A stretch of 64,000 nucleotides of DNA. It comes from Antricoccus suffuscus. GTDB taxonomy: Bacteria > Actinomycetota > Actinomycetes > Mycobacteriales > Antricoccaceae. Location of the stretch: assembly GCF_003003235.1 (NCBI RefSeq), contig NZ_PVUE01000009.1, positions 1 to 64,000 of the forward strand, written 5' to 3'. Shown piece after piece: positions 37,233-45,538 of this stretch (the stretch's first letter is position 1; each line of letters opens with the position of its first letter). The notes below the pieces were generated by a model, which did not search any database, was not told the origin of the DNA, and worked only from the letters and a program-made list of their open reading frames with translations. Position numbers and translations under genes: made by a program.

Positions 37233-37237
37233 GGAGC

Positions 37238-38482
37238 ATGATACGAACTATGACGACGCAACCAGTTAATGCTTCCTTGGCCCTTGACACCCCCACCGCG
37301 GTTGTCGATCTCGATCTGGTAATCCCGGTGTACAACGAGCAGAAGGACCTCGCTGCCGCCGTACGCCGACTGCACGACTACGCCACGAGCAATCTCGCGC
37401 ACTCGTTCCGGATCACCGTTGCCGATAACGCAAGCACTGACGACACCTGGCAGATCGCCACCGCCCTCGCGGAGGAGTTCGCTGAAGTGTCGGCGTATCA
37501 CCTCGATGCGAAGGGTCGTGGCCGAGCTCTTCGTGCGGTCTGGTCGCAATCGAACGCCGCCGTACAGGTCTACATGGACGTCGACCTCTCGACAGGGCTG
37601 AATGCGCTTCCCGCGCTAGTGGCCCCGCTGCTGTCGGGTCACTCGCAAATCGCCATCGGGACCAGGCTCGCCGGCACCTCAAACGTCGTGCGCGGCCCCA
37701 AACGCGAACTCATCTCGCGCTCGTACAACTTCATCCTTCGCCGGACGCTCGGCGTACATTTCAGCGACGCTCAGTGCGGGTTCAAGGCGATCCGGCGGGA
37801 TGCGGCCGCGGCGCTGTTACCCCTGGTCAAGGACACCGCATGGTTCTTCGACACCGAGCTGCTGGTGCTCGCCGAACGGTCTGGGATGCGCATTCACGAG
37901 GTGCCCGTCGACTGGATCGATGATCCAGAATCGACGGTGCATATCCGGTCGACTGCGATCGAAGACCTCAAAGGGATCGCGCGCATGCAGCGGTCGCTAC
38001 GACGCGATGCCGGTGCGCTACAACGGATCCGTGAGGATTTCAGCCCGCCGATTACAGCGCAGCCACCGTCCAGCGGGATCGTCGGTCAGTTGGTGAAGTT
38101 CGCGGGTATCGGCGTACTCAGCACTATCGCGTATGCGTTCATATTCCTTGCGATGAAGTCGTTTGAGTCCTCGCAAGTCGCCAACTTCAGTGCGTTGCTC
38201 ATCACTGCGATCGGCAATACCGCACTCAACCGGCGGTTTACGTTCGGGGTCCGGGGCCGCGTGTCAGCCGGACGCCACCAGCTCCAGGGACTTGGCGTGT
38301 TCATGGTGGGCTGGGCGATCACCAGCGCCGCGTTGTTCCTGTTGCACCGCTTCGATCCGGCACCGAGTCCGATTGTCGAGGTCGGCATACTGACGGTCGC
38401 AAACGGACTGGCGACGGTAGCGCGGTTTGTGCTCATGCGCGGTTGGGTCTTCAAAAAACGACCAACGCTGCCCGTGGGTTAG
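37238..38482 (+). CDS. GT2 polyprenyl-phosphate sugar transferase fused to GtrA domain
   Basis: Residues about 25-260 are a GT2 (GT-A fold) domain with DLVIPVYNEQKDLAAAV, DNASTDDTW and DVDLSTGL. Residues about 285-405 are a GtrA-like membrane domain with four hydrophobic helices (VKFAGIGVLSTIAYAFIFLA onward). The fusion probably makes a polyprenyl-phosphate-linked hexose in the cytoplasm and flips it, supplying the two GT39 enzymes before it. A second ATG at 37250 (MTTQPVN) is an equally good start. The 66-base gap to the preceding gene contains possible regulator repeats. Confidence 0.9.
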   Translation: MIRTMTTQPVNASLALDTPTAVVDLDLVIPVYNEQKDLAAAVRRLHDYATSNLAHSFRITVADNASTDDTWQIATALAEEFAEVSAYHLDAKGRGRALRAVWSQSNAAVQVYMDVDLSTGLNALPALVAPLLSGHSQIAIGTRLAGTSNVVRGPKRELISRSYNFILRRTLGVHFSDAQCGFKAIRRDAAAALLPLVKDTAWFFDTELLVLAERSGMRIHEVPVDWIDDPESTVHIRSTAIEDLKGIARMQRSLRRDAGALQRIREDFSPPITAQPPSSGIVGQLVKFAGIGVLSTIAYAFIFLAMKSFESSQVANFSALLITAIGNTALNRRFTFGVRGRVSAGRHQLQGLGVFMVGWAITSAALFLLHRFDPAPSPIVEVGILTVANGLATVARFVLMRGWVFKKRPTLPVG

Positions 38483-38494
38483 AGCGCTGGCGAA

Positions 38495-38938
38495 CTAGGA
38501 CTGCTGCTGACCAAACTGAGGCGGAGTTCCCGGTGACTGCGGACGCTGGCCTGGAGCCGGCGGCTGAGCACCCTGCTGAGGCGCGCCCGGCTGACCGAAC
38601 TGGGGAGGCTGCTGCGCGGCGAAGCCCGGCTGTCCCTGCGGTGCCCCGAATCCGGGCTGGCCTTGCTGCGGTGCGCCGTACTGCTGCTGACCGTACTGCT
38701 GCTGACCGTAAGGCTGCTGGGTACGGTGTGCGTCCTCGAGCGCGGCCTTCTTGGCCTTCTTCTGCTTCTCCATCATCATGCCGCCGACGATGAGTCCTAC
38801 GCCAACGATCCCGATGATGATCCCGGCGACCGGCTGAGCGTCGTACAGGAACTCGGTGAGCGAGAACGTGTAGTCGAAGGAGTAAAGGATTGCCGATCCA
38901 AAGCCATAAAGGACCAGGATGATGCCGATGCCAGCCAT
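38495..38938 (-). CDS. Small membrane protein with Gln/Gly/Pro-rich tail
   Basis: From the ATG at 38936-38938 the protein (147 residues) has two membrane segments (MAGIGIILVLYGFGSAILYS and AGIIIGIVGVGLIVGGMMM) followed by a Lys-rich stop-transfer stretch and about 80 residues of low-complexity tail with repeats such as YGQQQYGQQQYGAPQQGQPG. The tail is likely disordered and cytoplasmic. Family unknown; similar short membrane proteins with Gln/Pro-rich tails occur in actinobacteria. An upstream frame to 39034 has poor composition. It converges on the GT2-GtrA gene, 12 bases from its stop. Confidence 0.7.
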   Translation of the reverse strand: MAGIGIILVLYGFGSAILYSFDYTFSLTEFLYDAQPVAGIIIGIVGVGLIVGGMMMEKQKKAKKAALEDAHRTQQPYGQQQYGQQQYGAPQQGQPGFGAPQGQPGFAAQQPPQFGQPGAPQQGAQPPAPGQRPQSPGTPPQFGQQQS

Positions 38939-39091
38939 GTAAATCCGTTTCGTCGTGAGGGGGCGTGCGCAGCCGCTTGGGGTCGGCCACCGATACAGTG
39001 ACGCACGGTATCGACATCCGGATCCGGCTATCACGAAAAAAAGATCCCGGATTGTCGAACTTCACGTGAATCCCACGAAGGAGCAGCGGTC

Positions 39092-39865
39092 ATGGATCTT
39101 GGAATCAAGGGGAAAACGGCACTGGTGTGTGCCTCGACCGGCGGACTCGGCGCGGCAACGGCACGAGCGCTCGCCGCGGATGGCGCCCAGGTCGTGTTCA
39201 GCGGCCGGCGCGGCGAGACCGCGGCTGCTGAGGCGGCGGCGTACCCCGGCTGCGTCGGCATCGAGGCCGACCTGAGCAGCGTCGATGGCGCGCGCAAGCT
39301 GTATGACGCGGCGGTCACCGAGGTGGGTCAGATCGACATCCTCGTGCTCAACGGGCCCGGCCCGCGGCCCGGTACCGCGAGCAAGGTCGACGCAGAAGAC
39401 CTGACCATCGCTTTCACCTCCTTGATGCTGGTGCAGCAGAGCCTCATCGAAGCCGCGCTACCGCACATGCGTGAGCAAAAGTGGGGCCGGATCCTGTCGA
39501 TCGCGTCCAGCGGCGTCGTCGCGCCGATCACCGGACTGGCGCTGTCGAACGTCGGCCGGATGGCGCTGGCCGGTTACCTCAAGGCGTTGTCCAACGAGGT
39601 CGCCGCGGAGGGCATCACCGTCAACATGTTGTTGCCGGGGCGGATCGCCACCGACCGGCTGATCTCCCTCGACAACAATGCAGCCGAGCAGAGTGGTAAG
39701 TCGGTCGAACAGATCCGTGCCGCCGGCGCCAAATCCATCCCGACCGGACGGTATGGCGATCCTGCCGAGTTCGGCGCGGTCGGCGCATTCCTGTGCAGCG
39801 CGCAGGCGTCGTACGTCAACGGCATCGCGATGCGCTGCGACGGCGGGCTGGTCAGCACTCTCTGA
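39092..39865 (+). CDS. SDR-family oxidoreductase with atypical active site
   Basis: The 257-residue protein has a Rossmann start (GKTALVCASTGGLGAATARA), NGPGP in place of NAG, and a catalytic-region Ser in SIASSGVV. At the place of the usual Tyr-x-x-x-Lys it reads LALSNVGRMAL, that is Ser152-Asn-Val-Gly-Arg156. From memory a branch of SDRs carries this SNxxR pattern, and their chemistry is uncertain. The C-terminus (GRYGDPAEFGAVGAFLCSAQASYVNG) is normal for FabG-like proteins. A clear ribosome binding site (AAGGAG) precedes the ATG. Confidence 0.85.
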   Translation: MDLGIKGKTALVCASTGGLGAATARALAADGAQVVFSGRRGETAAAEAAAYPGCVGIEADLSSVDGARKLYDAAVTEVGQIDILVLNGPGPRPGTASKVDAEDLTIAFTSLMLVQQSLIEAALPHMREQKWGRILSIASSGVVAPITGLALSNVGRMALAGYLKALSNEVAAEGITVNMLLPGRIATDRLISLDNNAAEQSGKSVEQIRAAGAKSIPTGRYGDPAEFGAVGAFLCSAQASYVNGIAMRCDGGLVSTL

Positions 39866-40078
39866 CGGTCTCGTCTGGCAGATCCTGCAACTGGTGAGCG
39901 GAATGGGCGCGTGGCGCACGCGTGCCCGCATGGTGGTCACGAGCGTGTCTCGTTTTGGCGACGAAAACACACTGGTTCAATACACCCTAGATATATTCTA
40001 CATTCTTCGGTTAATTTGACGTAAGTGTGCCGTAGGGCACGCGTAAAGACAGTAGACCAATGGATGGGGAACGTCAGT

Positions 40079-41338
40079 ATGGGGACAAAAGTTCGGGTGC
40101 TCGTGACCGGTATGGTCGCGTGCTCGCTAGCCTTCGCCGGGTGTAGCACCAAGGGCGGTAACTCTGGGGAGGCCAAAACGGGCTCGGGCGGTCTTAAGAC
40201 CGACTTCGGCATCACAGATGACACCATTACGCTTGGCAACTTGACCGACACCTCCGGTGTATTCAAAGACATCGGGCTTGCGATCTCCGCCGGTCACGAG
40301 ATCTGGGCCAAAGAGCTCAACGCCGCAGGTGGAATCTGTGGCCGGCAGATCAAGATCGAGACCAAGGACACCGGTTACGCCGCCGACAAGGCCGTGCCGC
40401 TGTACGCCGCGATGAGCGGCAAGGTGGCGGCCATGATTCAGATCATCGGGTCGCCGGTGGTTGCCGCGCTCAAGGACAGCCTGGTCAGCGACAAGATGGT
40501 GACGATTCCGGCCACTCAGGCGGCGACCAACCTCGACATCCCGGGCATGATGATGGTCGGTCCGACCTACGACGTCGAGATCATCAACGGGCTGTCCTAC
40601 CTCCAGAAGCAGGGCCTGATTAAGGATGGCCAGAAGTTCGGCCACATCTACATCGAAGGTGAATACGGGACAAGCGGGTTCAACGGCTCGTCGTACTACG
40701 CAAAGAAGCACAACCAGACGATCGTCCCGGTCAAGATCGGTTCCGGTGACAACGACATGTCCGCCGCGGTCACGCAACTCAAGAGCCAGAACGTCGATGC
40801 GGTCATCATGACCTCCACCGGCAATCAGCTCAGCTCGGCTGCGACTCAGATGGCGGCTCAGGGCATGGGCGCGCTGCCGCTTCTCGGTAGCAACCCCACC
40901 TGGTCCCCGAAGCTCGTCAATACGCCCGCGGTTCCTGCCCTTGGCAACTACTACCGCTCGGTCGGTATTGCGCCGTACGGCGCAGATGTGCCTTTGGTGA
41001 CCAAGATCAACGCGGCGTACGAGGCCGATTTCACCGAGCCGCCCGAGGACCACGTCAACACCGGCTACGCGTTCGGGCTCGTTCTTCAGGCGGTCCTGGA
41101 ACAGGGCTGCAAGGACAAGGACATGACCCGCGCACACCTGGTCGATCTCTCGACCAAGGTCAAGGTCGACACCGAGGGGATCACGGCGCCGCTGGACTAC
41201 TCCAAGTCAGGCAAGCCCTCGACCACCTCGACGTACATCGAGATGATGGATCCGGCCGCGCCCGGCGGGATGAAGGTCGTGGCTGACCTCGCGGCTGCTC
41301 CCGAAGCGAAGGACTACAAGAGCCCGCTTCAGAAGTAA
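40079..41338 (+). CDS. ABC transporter substrate-binding lipoprotein, Leu/Ile/Val family
   Basis: From ATG 40079 the protein starts with a lipoprotein signal (MGTKVRVLVTGM, lipobox Leu-Ala-Phe-Ala-Gly-Cys, Cys22). The 419-residue mature part has the type I periplasmic fold: ITLGNLTDTSGVFKDIGLA, AGGICGRQIKIETKDTGY, and KDSLVSDKMVTIPATQA. It should bind a branched-chain amino acid, an amide or an aromatic acid outside the membrane. No permease or ATPase gene is adjacent, so it is an orphan whose partner lies elsewhere. GGGGAA lies upstream of the chosen ATG. An AT-rich stretch near 39975-40020 may hold its promoter. Confidence 0.88.
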   Translation: MGTKVRVLVTGMVACSLAFAGCSTKGGNSGEAKTGSGGLKTDFGITDDTITLGNLTDTSGVFKDIGLAISAGHEIWAKELNAAGGICGRQIKIETKDTGYAADKAVPLYAAMSGKVAAMIQIIGSPVVAALKDSLVSDKMVTIPATQAATNLDIPGMMMVGPTYDVEIINGLSYLQKQGLIKDGQKFGHIYIEGEYGTSGFNGSSYYAKKHNQTIVPVKIGSGDNDMSAAVTQLKSQNVDAVIMTSTGNQLSSAATQMAAQGMGALPLLGSNPTWSPKLVNTPAVPALGNYYRSVGIAPYGADVPLVTKINAAYEADFTEPPEDHVNTGYAFGLVLQAVLEQGCKDKDMTRAHLVDLSTKVKVDTEGITAPLDYSKSGKPSTTSTYIEMMDPAAPGGMKVVADLAAAPEAKDYKSPLQK

Positions 41339-41355
41339 TTCGCACCTCATACATG

Positions 41356-41394
41356 GCACGCGCACTGTTCGTTTTCTATGAATAGTGCGCGTGC
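41356..41394. promoter_or_regulatory. 15-bp-arm inverted repeat between binding protein and ArsR genes
   Basis: The left arm 41356-41370 (GCACGCGCACTGTTC) and right arm 41380-41394 (GAATAGTGCGCGTGC) pair over 15 bp with one G-T pair around a 9-base loop. It lies 17 bases after the stop of the binding-protein gene and 17 bases before the ATG of the ArsR-type regulator. It could be a terminator for the first or an autoregulatory operator for the second. Confidence 0.7.
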
Positions 41395-41411
41395 TGTGTT
41401 GGAATAAGGCA

Positions 41412-42014
41412 ATGACCTCACCGCTTCGATCCGATGCGCAGGCCGCCAGGGACGTCGTTATCTTCAAAGCACTGGCTAATGCCGTCCGACTCCAAATCGT
41501 TTCGATTGTGGCTGCGGCGCCCGAGGGGCAGGTGAGTGCCGGCCACATCGTCGACCAGTTTGCGCTGTCTCAGCCGACGATCAGCCACCATCTGAAGGTG
41601 CTGCGCGATGCCGGCGTACTCACCGCGCACAAGACGTCGACCTTCGTGTTCTATCGCTTTACTCCGCAGGTGCGGCAGGCCGTGTCGGGCCTGATCCCGG
41701 CCGAGCCTGTCGCGCAGCCGCCTGCGCAGATGCCAAGACCGGTGCGTCGATCGCCCACTCCGCGCCATGCGGATATCGACGGCGTGCCGATTAGGTCTCG
41801 CCCGACCGAGATCGCGCCCTCCGAGATCGCGCCGGCCGAGATCGCGCCGGCCGAGTGCGATGCGCCCAAGGTGAAGGTGCCGGCATCGGACAAACCGGGC
41901 AAGACACAGAAGCAGGCGAAGGCAGACAAAGTGGGCAAGCCCGGCAAGTCTGGCAAGCCGGAGAAGTCTGGCAAGTCCGGCAAGAAAAAGCGCGGCAAGA
42001 AGAAAAAGAAGTAG
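41412..42014 (+). CDS. ArsR-family regulator with a long Lys/Gly-rich tail
   Basis: Residues 1-95 (from ATG 41412) form an ArsR winged helix: FKALANAVRLQIVSIVAAAP, SAGHIVDQFALSQPTISHHL and KVLRDAGVLTAHKTSTFVFY. After about residue 100 the chain becomes Pro-rich, then a repeat of Glu-Ile-Ala-Pro units (SEIAPAEIAPAE), and it ends in about 40 residues dominated by Lys and Gly (KSGKPEKSGKSGKKKRGKKK). The tail resembles histone-H1-like or HU-like extensions and probably adds non-specific DNA binding; it is not normal for ArsR proteins of about 100-120 residues. No metal-binding Cys cluster is seen, so the signal may not be a metal. Confidence 0.8.
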   Translation: MTSPLRSDAQAARDVVIFKALANAVRLQIVSIVAAAPEGQVSAGHIVDQFALSQPTISHHLKVLRDAGVLTAHKTSTFVFYRFTPQVRQAVSGLIPAEPVAQPPAQMPRPVRRSPTPRHADIDGVPIRSRPTEIAPSEIAPAEIAPAECDAPKVKVPASDKPGKTQKQAKADKVGKPGKSGKPEKSGKSGKKKRGKKKKK

Positions 42015-42208
42015 AACGCCGGTCACGGGAACACGGCTCTGGACTGCTCGGGTGGTGCGGGCCCAACCAAAGTAAATCGTACAAATGTGCCAGTCCGCAT
42101 CGTTCTCCGGAGTTCCTTGCTGCGTAACGTCACATATGTACTGGGTTGGGCTTGTTGGCCGGGCGACCACTGAGCGACCTGCGGCCGAGGCGATAGCATC
42201 TGTCGATC

Positions 42209-45200
42209 ATGGCTACCGACTCGTATCTTCGATTTCCCCATATCAGCAACGACCGCGTCGTCTTCGTCGCGGAAGACGATCTCTGGCTCACCGACACCTC
42301 CGGTGGGCGTGCCTATCGGCTGACCGCCGAGCAGACCCCGATCCGGTCACCGCGTATCTCCCCGGACGGCACGAAGGTCGCCTGGACCCCGCTTCGCGAT
42401 GGCGCGCAGGAGGTTTACGTCCAGTCGATCGATGGCGGCAGCGCGACCAGGCTTACCTACTGGGGACAGGACCGCACGGTTGTGCGTGGTTGGCTGTCGG
42501 ACAGCGAGATCCTCGTCTTGTCAACAAAGGGCGAGGCCGATCGCTCCCGAATCTTCGCGTACGCCGTACCCGTCGATGGCACGCCGTCGCGGCCGCTGCC
42601 GTACGGCTGGGCGCACGACATTGCTCTCGGGCCAGACAAAGGCGCGCTACTGTCCAGCTCGACGACCGTGGAACCGGCATGGTGGAAGCGCTATCGCGGC
42701 GGTACGGCGGCGCAGTTGTGGCTGGACTCGAAGGGGGACGGGCAGTTCACCCGGATTTTCGAGGACCTGCCGTCCAGTCTCGTCAGCCCGCTGTGGACGA
42801 AAACCGGGCGCGCGCAACGCATCGGTTTCGTCTCCGATCACGAGGACCGCGGCCAGATCTACAGTGCCCCACTGCAACGCGGCACGGCCAAGAGCGCGCA
42901 GCTGGTGCGGCACACCAACCACGACTTCTACGCCCGGCATGCCAGCAGTGACGGCACCCAGATCGTCTACGTCGCCGGCGGTTCGCTGTGGAGGCTGCCG
43001 TCGCTGGATGAGAGCGTCGTACCAGTGGAGATCGACGTACGACTCGGTGGCGCGCGCTCGTCGACGCAGCCCGTCGTACTCGACCTCGGCGGCGTCGTCT
43101 CGGACATCAGCCCCGACAAGACCGGCCGCGCCTCCGTTGTGGCGGCCCGCGGTTCGGTGCATTGGCTGCCGCACCGGGACGGTCCTGCGCGGGTGCTGGC
43201 CGAAGGCTCCGACGTACGCCGACGCCGACCGATCGTGCTCGGCGACGGCGCCCGCGTGGTGTGGGTGACGGACGCGGACGGCGACGATGCGTTGCAGATC
43301 GTCGACGCGGGAGCGGACGAGTCTCCCAAGACGCTGGTGCGAGCCGGACAGCTCGGCCGGGTGACCGAGCTCGTCGGTTCTCCTGACGGCAAGCGGCTCG
43401 CGGTCGCCAGCCACGACGGTCGCCTGCTGGCCATCGACGTACCGGCCAAGATATCGCGAGCCGTGCGGCCCAAGGAGATCGCCAAGAGCGTGAACGGCGA
43501 CCTCGGTGACCTCGCATTCTCGCCGGACTCGCGGTGGCTCGCCTGGTCGCATCCCGGTGGGGAGTCGCTGGCCCAGATCAGGCTGGTGCAGCTCGGTACG
43601 CCGCGGGCAACACCGATCGACGTCACCGCGCCACGGTTCAACGACTTCTCGCCGACTTTTACCAGCGACGGCAAGCATCTGGCGTTCTTGTCCTACCGCA
43701 GCTTCGACCCGATCTACGACTCGTACGTCTTCGACCTGTCGTTTCCCGGTGGTTGCCGGCCATATCTGGTGCCACTCGCGGCCGATACGCCGTCGCCGTT
43801 CGACGCCCGCGTCGGCGGACGGGCGCTGGACCCCGAGACCGACGAGGTCGACGACTCCGAGTCGACCGTCGCCGCGCCGCGCAAGACCACCCACGTGGCG
43901 AAGGCCGATACGACGGACGCGGTCAAGATCCCGCAGACCACGGTCGACGTCGACGGGCTGGACCAACGGATCGTGCCGTTCCCGGTCGAGGCCGGGCGCA
44001 ATGGTTATCTGCAAAGCGTCCAGGGTGGCGCGATTTGGATGAGCTATCCGCTGACTGGCGAGCTTGGTGAGGACTTGGCGCCGGTCACGGACGAGCCGGC
44101 GCGACCCTCATTGCAGCATCTCGATCTTGCTACCGGCAAGGTGCAGACACTGCTCGATGCGGTTGACTCGGTGGCCGTCACCGGCGACGGCGCGCGCATT
44201 GTCGTGTACGCCGACCAGGGACTGCGAGTGCAACCGAGCAACCGCAAGGTCGAGGCTGACAGCCCCGACAACCTTGAGGTCGACCTCAGCCGGGCCCGGG
44301 TGCAGATCGACCCCAAGAAGCAGTGGGCCCAGATGTACGCCGAGGCCTGGCGGCTGATGCGCGACAACTACTGGCGTGCCGACATGGGCGGCGTCGACTG
44401 GCAGGGCGCGTTCGACCGATACCAGCCGCTGCTGGAACGGCTCGGCTCGCACGACGAGCTCGTCGACCTCATCTGGGAGCTGCAGGGCGAGCTCGGCTCG
44501 TCGCACGCCTACGTCACGCCTCGCGCCACGATGTCCGACCCGGTACGCCGGCAAGGCCTACTCGGCGCCGACATCTCCTACCGGGCAGGCAAATGGGTGA
44601 TCGACCGGATCGTCCCGGGAGAGTCCTCGGCGCGCTACGCGCGCTCGCCGTTGCTGGCCGCCGGTGTCGGCGCGAAACCGGGTGATGCGATTACCGAAGT
44701 CGCGGGTCGCCCGACGGCGATCGACGTATCGCCGGCGTCTCTGTTGCTGGGGATGGCCGGCAAGCCGGTGGAAATCACGCTGCAACCCAAGGGCAGGGGA
44801 GCGCGCCCGAGGCGTGTAGTCGTCACGCCGATTGGCGAGGAGTTCAGCCTCCGCTACCAAGACTGGGTCAACGACCGGCGCCGCTACGTGCACGACAAGA
44901 CCGGCGGCAAGGTCGGCTACCTGCACGTGCCGGACATGGTGTCGGCCGGTTGGGCGCAACTGCACCGCGACCTGCGCACCGAGATTGGCCGGGACGCTGT
45001 CGTCGTCGACGTACGAGGCAACCGCGGCGGGCACACCTCGCAGTTGATCATCGAGAAGCTGGCCCGCACGATCGTGGGTTGGGACATCAGCCGCGGCTAC
45101 GAGCCGTACTCGTACCCGGTCGACGCGCGCCGCGGTCCGATGGTCGCAGTCACCGACATGCACGCCGGATCGGACGGCGACATCGTTACCGCCGCGATCC

Positions 45201-45490
45201 GCTCTCTCGGGCTCGGCCCGGTCATCGGCACCCGCACCTGGGGCGGTGTCGTCGGCATCGACGGTCGCTACTCGCTCGTCGACGGTACGTCGGTGACGCA
45301 GCCGCGTTACGCGTTCTGGTTTGAGAAGTTCGGCTGGTCGGTCGAGAACTACGGCGTCGACCCGGACATCGAGGTGCCGGTCGCGCCGCAGGATCTGGTG
45401 GCCCGCAACGACGTACAGCTCGATTTCGCGATCGACCTCGTACTGAAGGAGCTCAAGAAGACCCCCGCCAAAACCGCTCCGTCGATCTAA
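42209..45490 (+). CDS. Tricorn-type protease (S41 family)
   Basis: The 1093-residue protein has an N-terminal beta-propeller region (RVVFVAEDDLWLTDTSGG onward), a PDZ-like domain (about 780-860) and a C-terminal S41 protease domain. The catalytic set of tricorn can be placed: Ser765-His766 in ELGSSHAYV, nucleophile Ser988 in DMHAGSDGD and Glu1046 in SVENYGVDPDIEVP. Tricorn cuts peptides released by larger proteases such as the proteasome, in the cytoplasm. Length and order agree with the family. No proteasome gene is in the window. A proline iminopeptidase, a known tricorn partner in archaea, is encoded at 59859 but is not linked. Confidence 0.93.
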   Translation: MATDSYLRFPHISNDRVVFVAEDDLWLTDTSGGRAYRLTAEQTPIRSPRISPDGTKVAWTPLRDGAQEVYVQSIDGGSATRLTYWGQDRTVVRGWLSDSEILVLSTKGEADRSRIFAYAVPVDGTPSRPLPYGWAHDIALGPDKGALLSSSTTVEPAWWKRYRGGTAAQLWLDSKGDGQFTRIFEDLPSSLVSPLWTKTGRAQRIGFVSDHEDRGQIYSAPLQRGTAKSAQLVRHTNHDFYARHASSDGTQIVYVAGGSLWRLPSLDESVVPVEIDVRLGGARSSTQPVVLDLGGVVSDISPDKTGRASVVAARGSVHWLPHRDGPARVLAEGSDVRRRRPIVLGDGARVVWVTDADGDDALQIVDAGADESPKTLVRAGQLGRVTELVGSPDGKRLAVASHDGRLLAIDVPAKISRAVRPKEIAKSVNGDLGDLAFSPDSRWLAWSHPGGESLAQIRLVQLGTPRATPIDVTAPRFNDFSPTFTSDGKHLAFLSYRSFDPIYDSYVFDLSFPGGCRPYLVPLAADTPSPFDARVGGRALDPETDEVDDSESTVAAPRKTTHVAKADTTDAVKIPQTTVDVDGLDQRIVPFPVEAGRNGYLQSVQGGAIWMSYPLTGELGEDLAPVTDEPARPSLQHLDLATGKVQTLLDAVDSVAVTGDGARIVVYADQGLRVQPSNRKVEADSPDNLEVDLSRARVQIDPKKQWAQMYAEAWRLMRDNYWRADMGGVDWQGAFDRYQPLLERLGSHDELVDLIWELQGELGSSHAYVTPRATMSDPVRRQGLLGADISYRAGKWVIDRIVPGESSARYARSPLLAAGVGAKPGDAITEVAGRPTAIDVSPASLLLGMAGKPVEITLQPKGRGARPRRVVVTPIGEEFSLRYQDWVNDRRRYVHDKTGGKVGYLHVPDMVSAGWAQLHRDLRTEIGRDAVVVDVRGNRGGHTSQLIIEKLARTIVGWDISRGYEPYSYPVDARRGPMVAVTDMHAGSDGDIVTAAIRSLGLGPVIGTRTWGGVVGIDGRYSLVDGTSVTQPRYAFWFEKFGWSVENYGVDPDIEVPVAPQDLVARNDVQLDFAIDLVLKELKKTPAKTAPSI

Positions 45491-45538
45491 CTACTACCCG
45501 GGGCCCGGTGGTTGTTAGTAGTGCGAAACAATCACCAC

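Noticed and set aside
42647-44014. Leftward 455-residue frame opposite the tricorn protease
   Set aside because: Composition is rich in Arg and Gly with no motif, and the plus-strand protein is clearly real.
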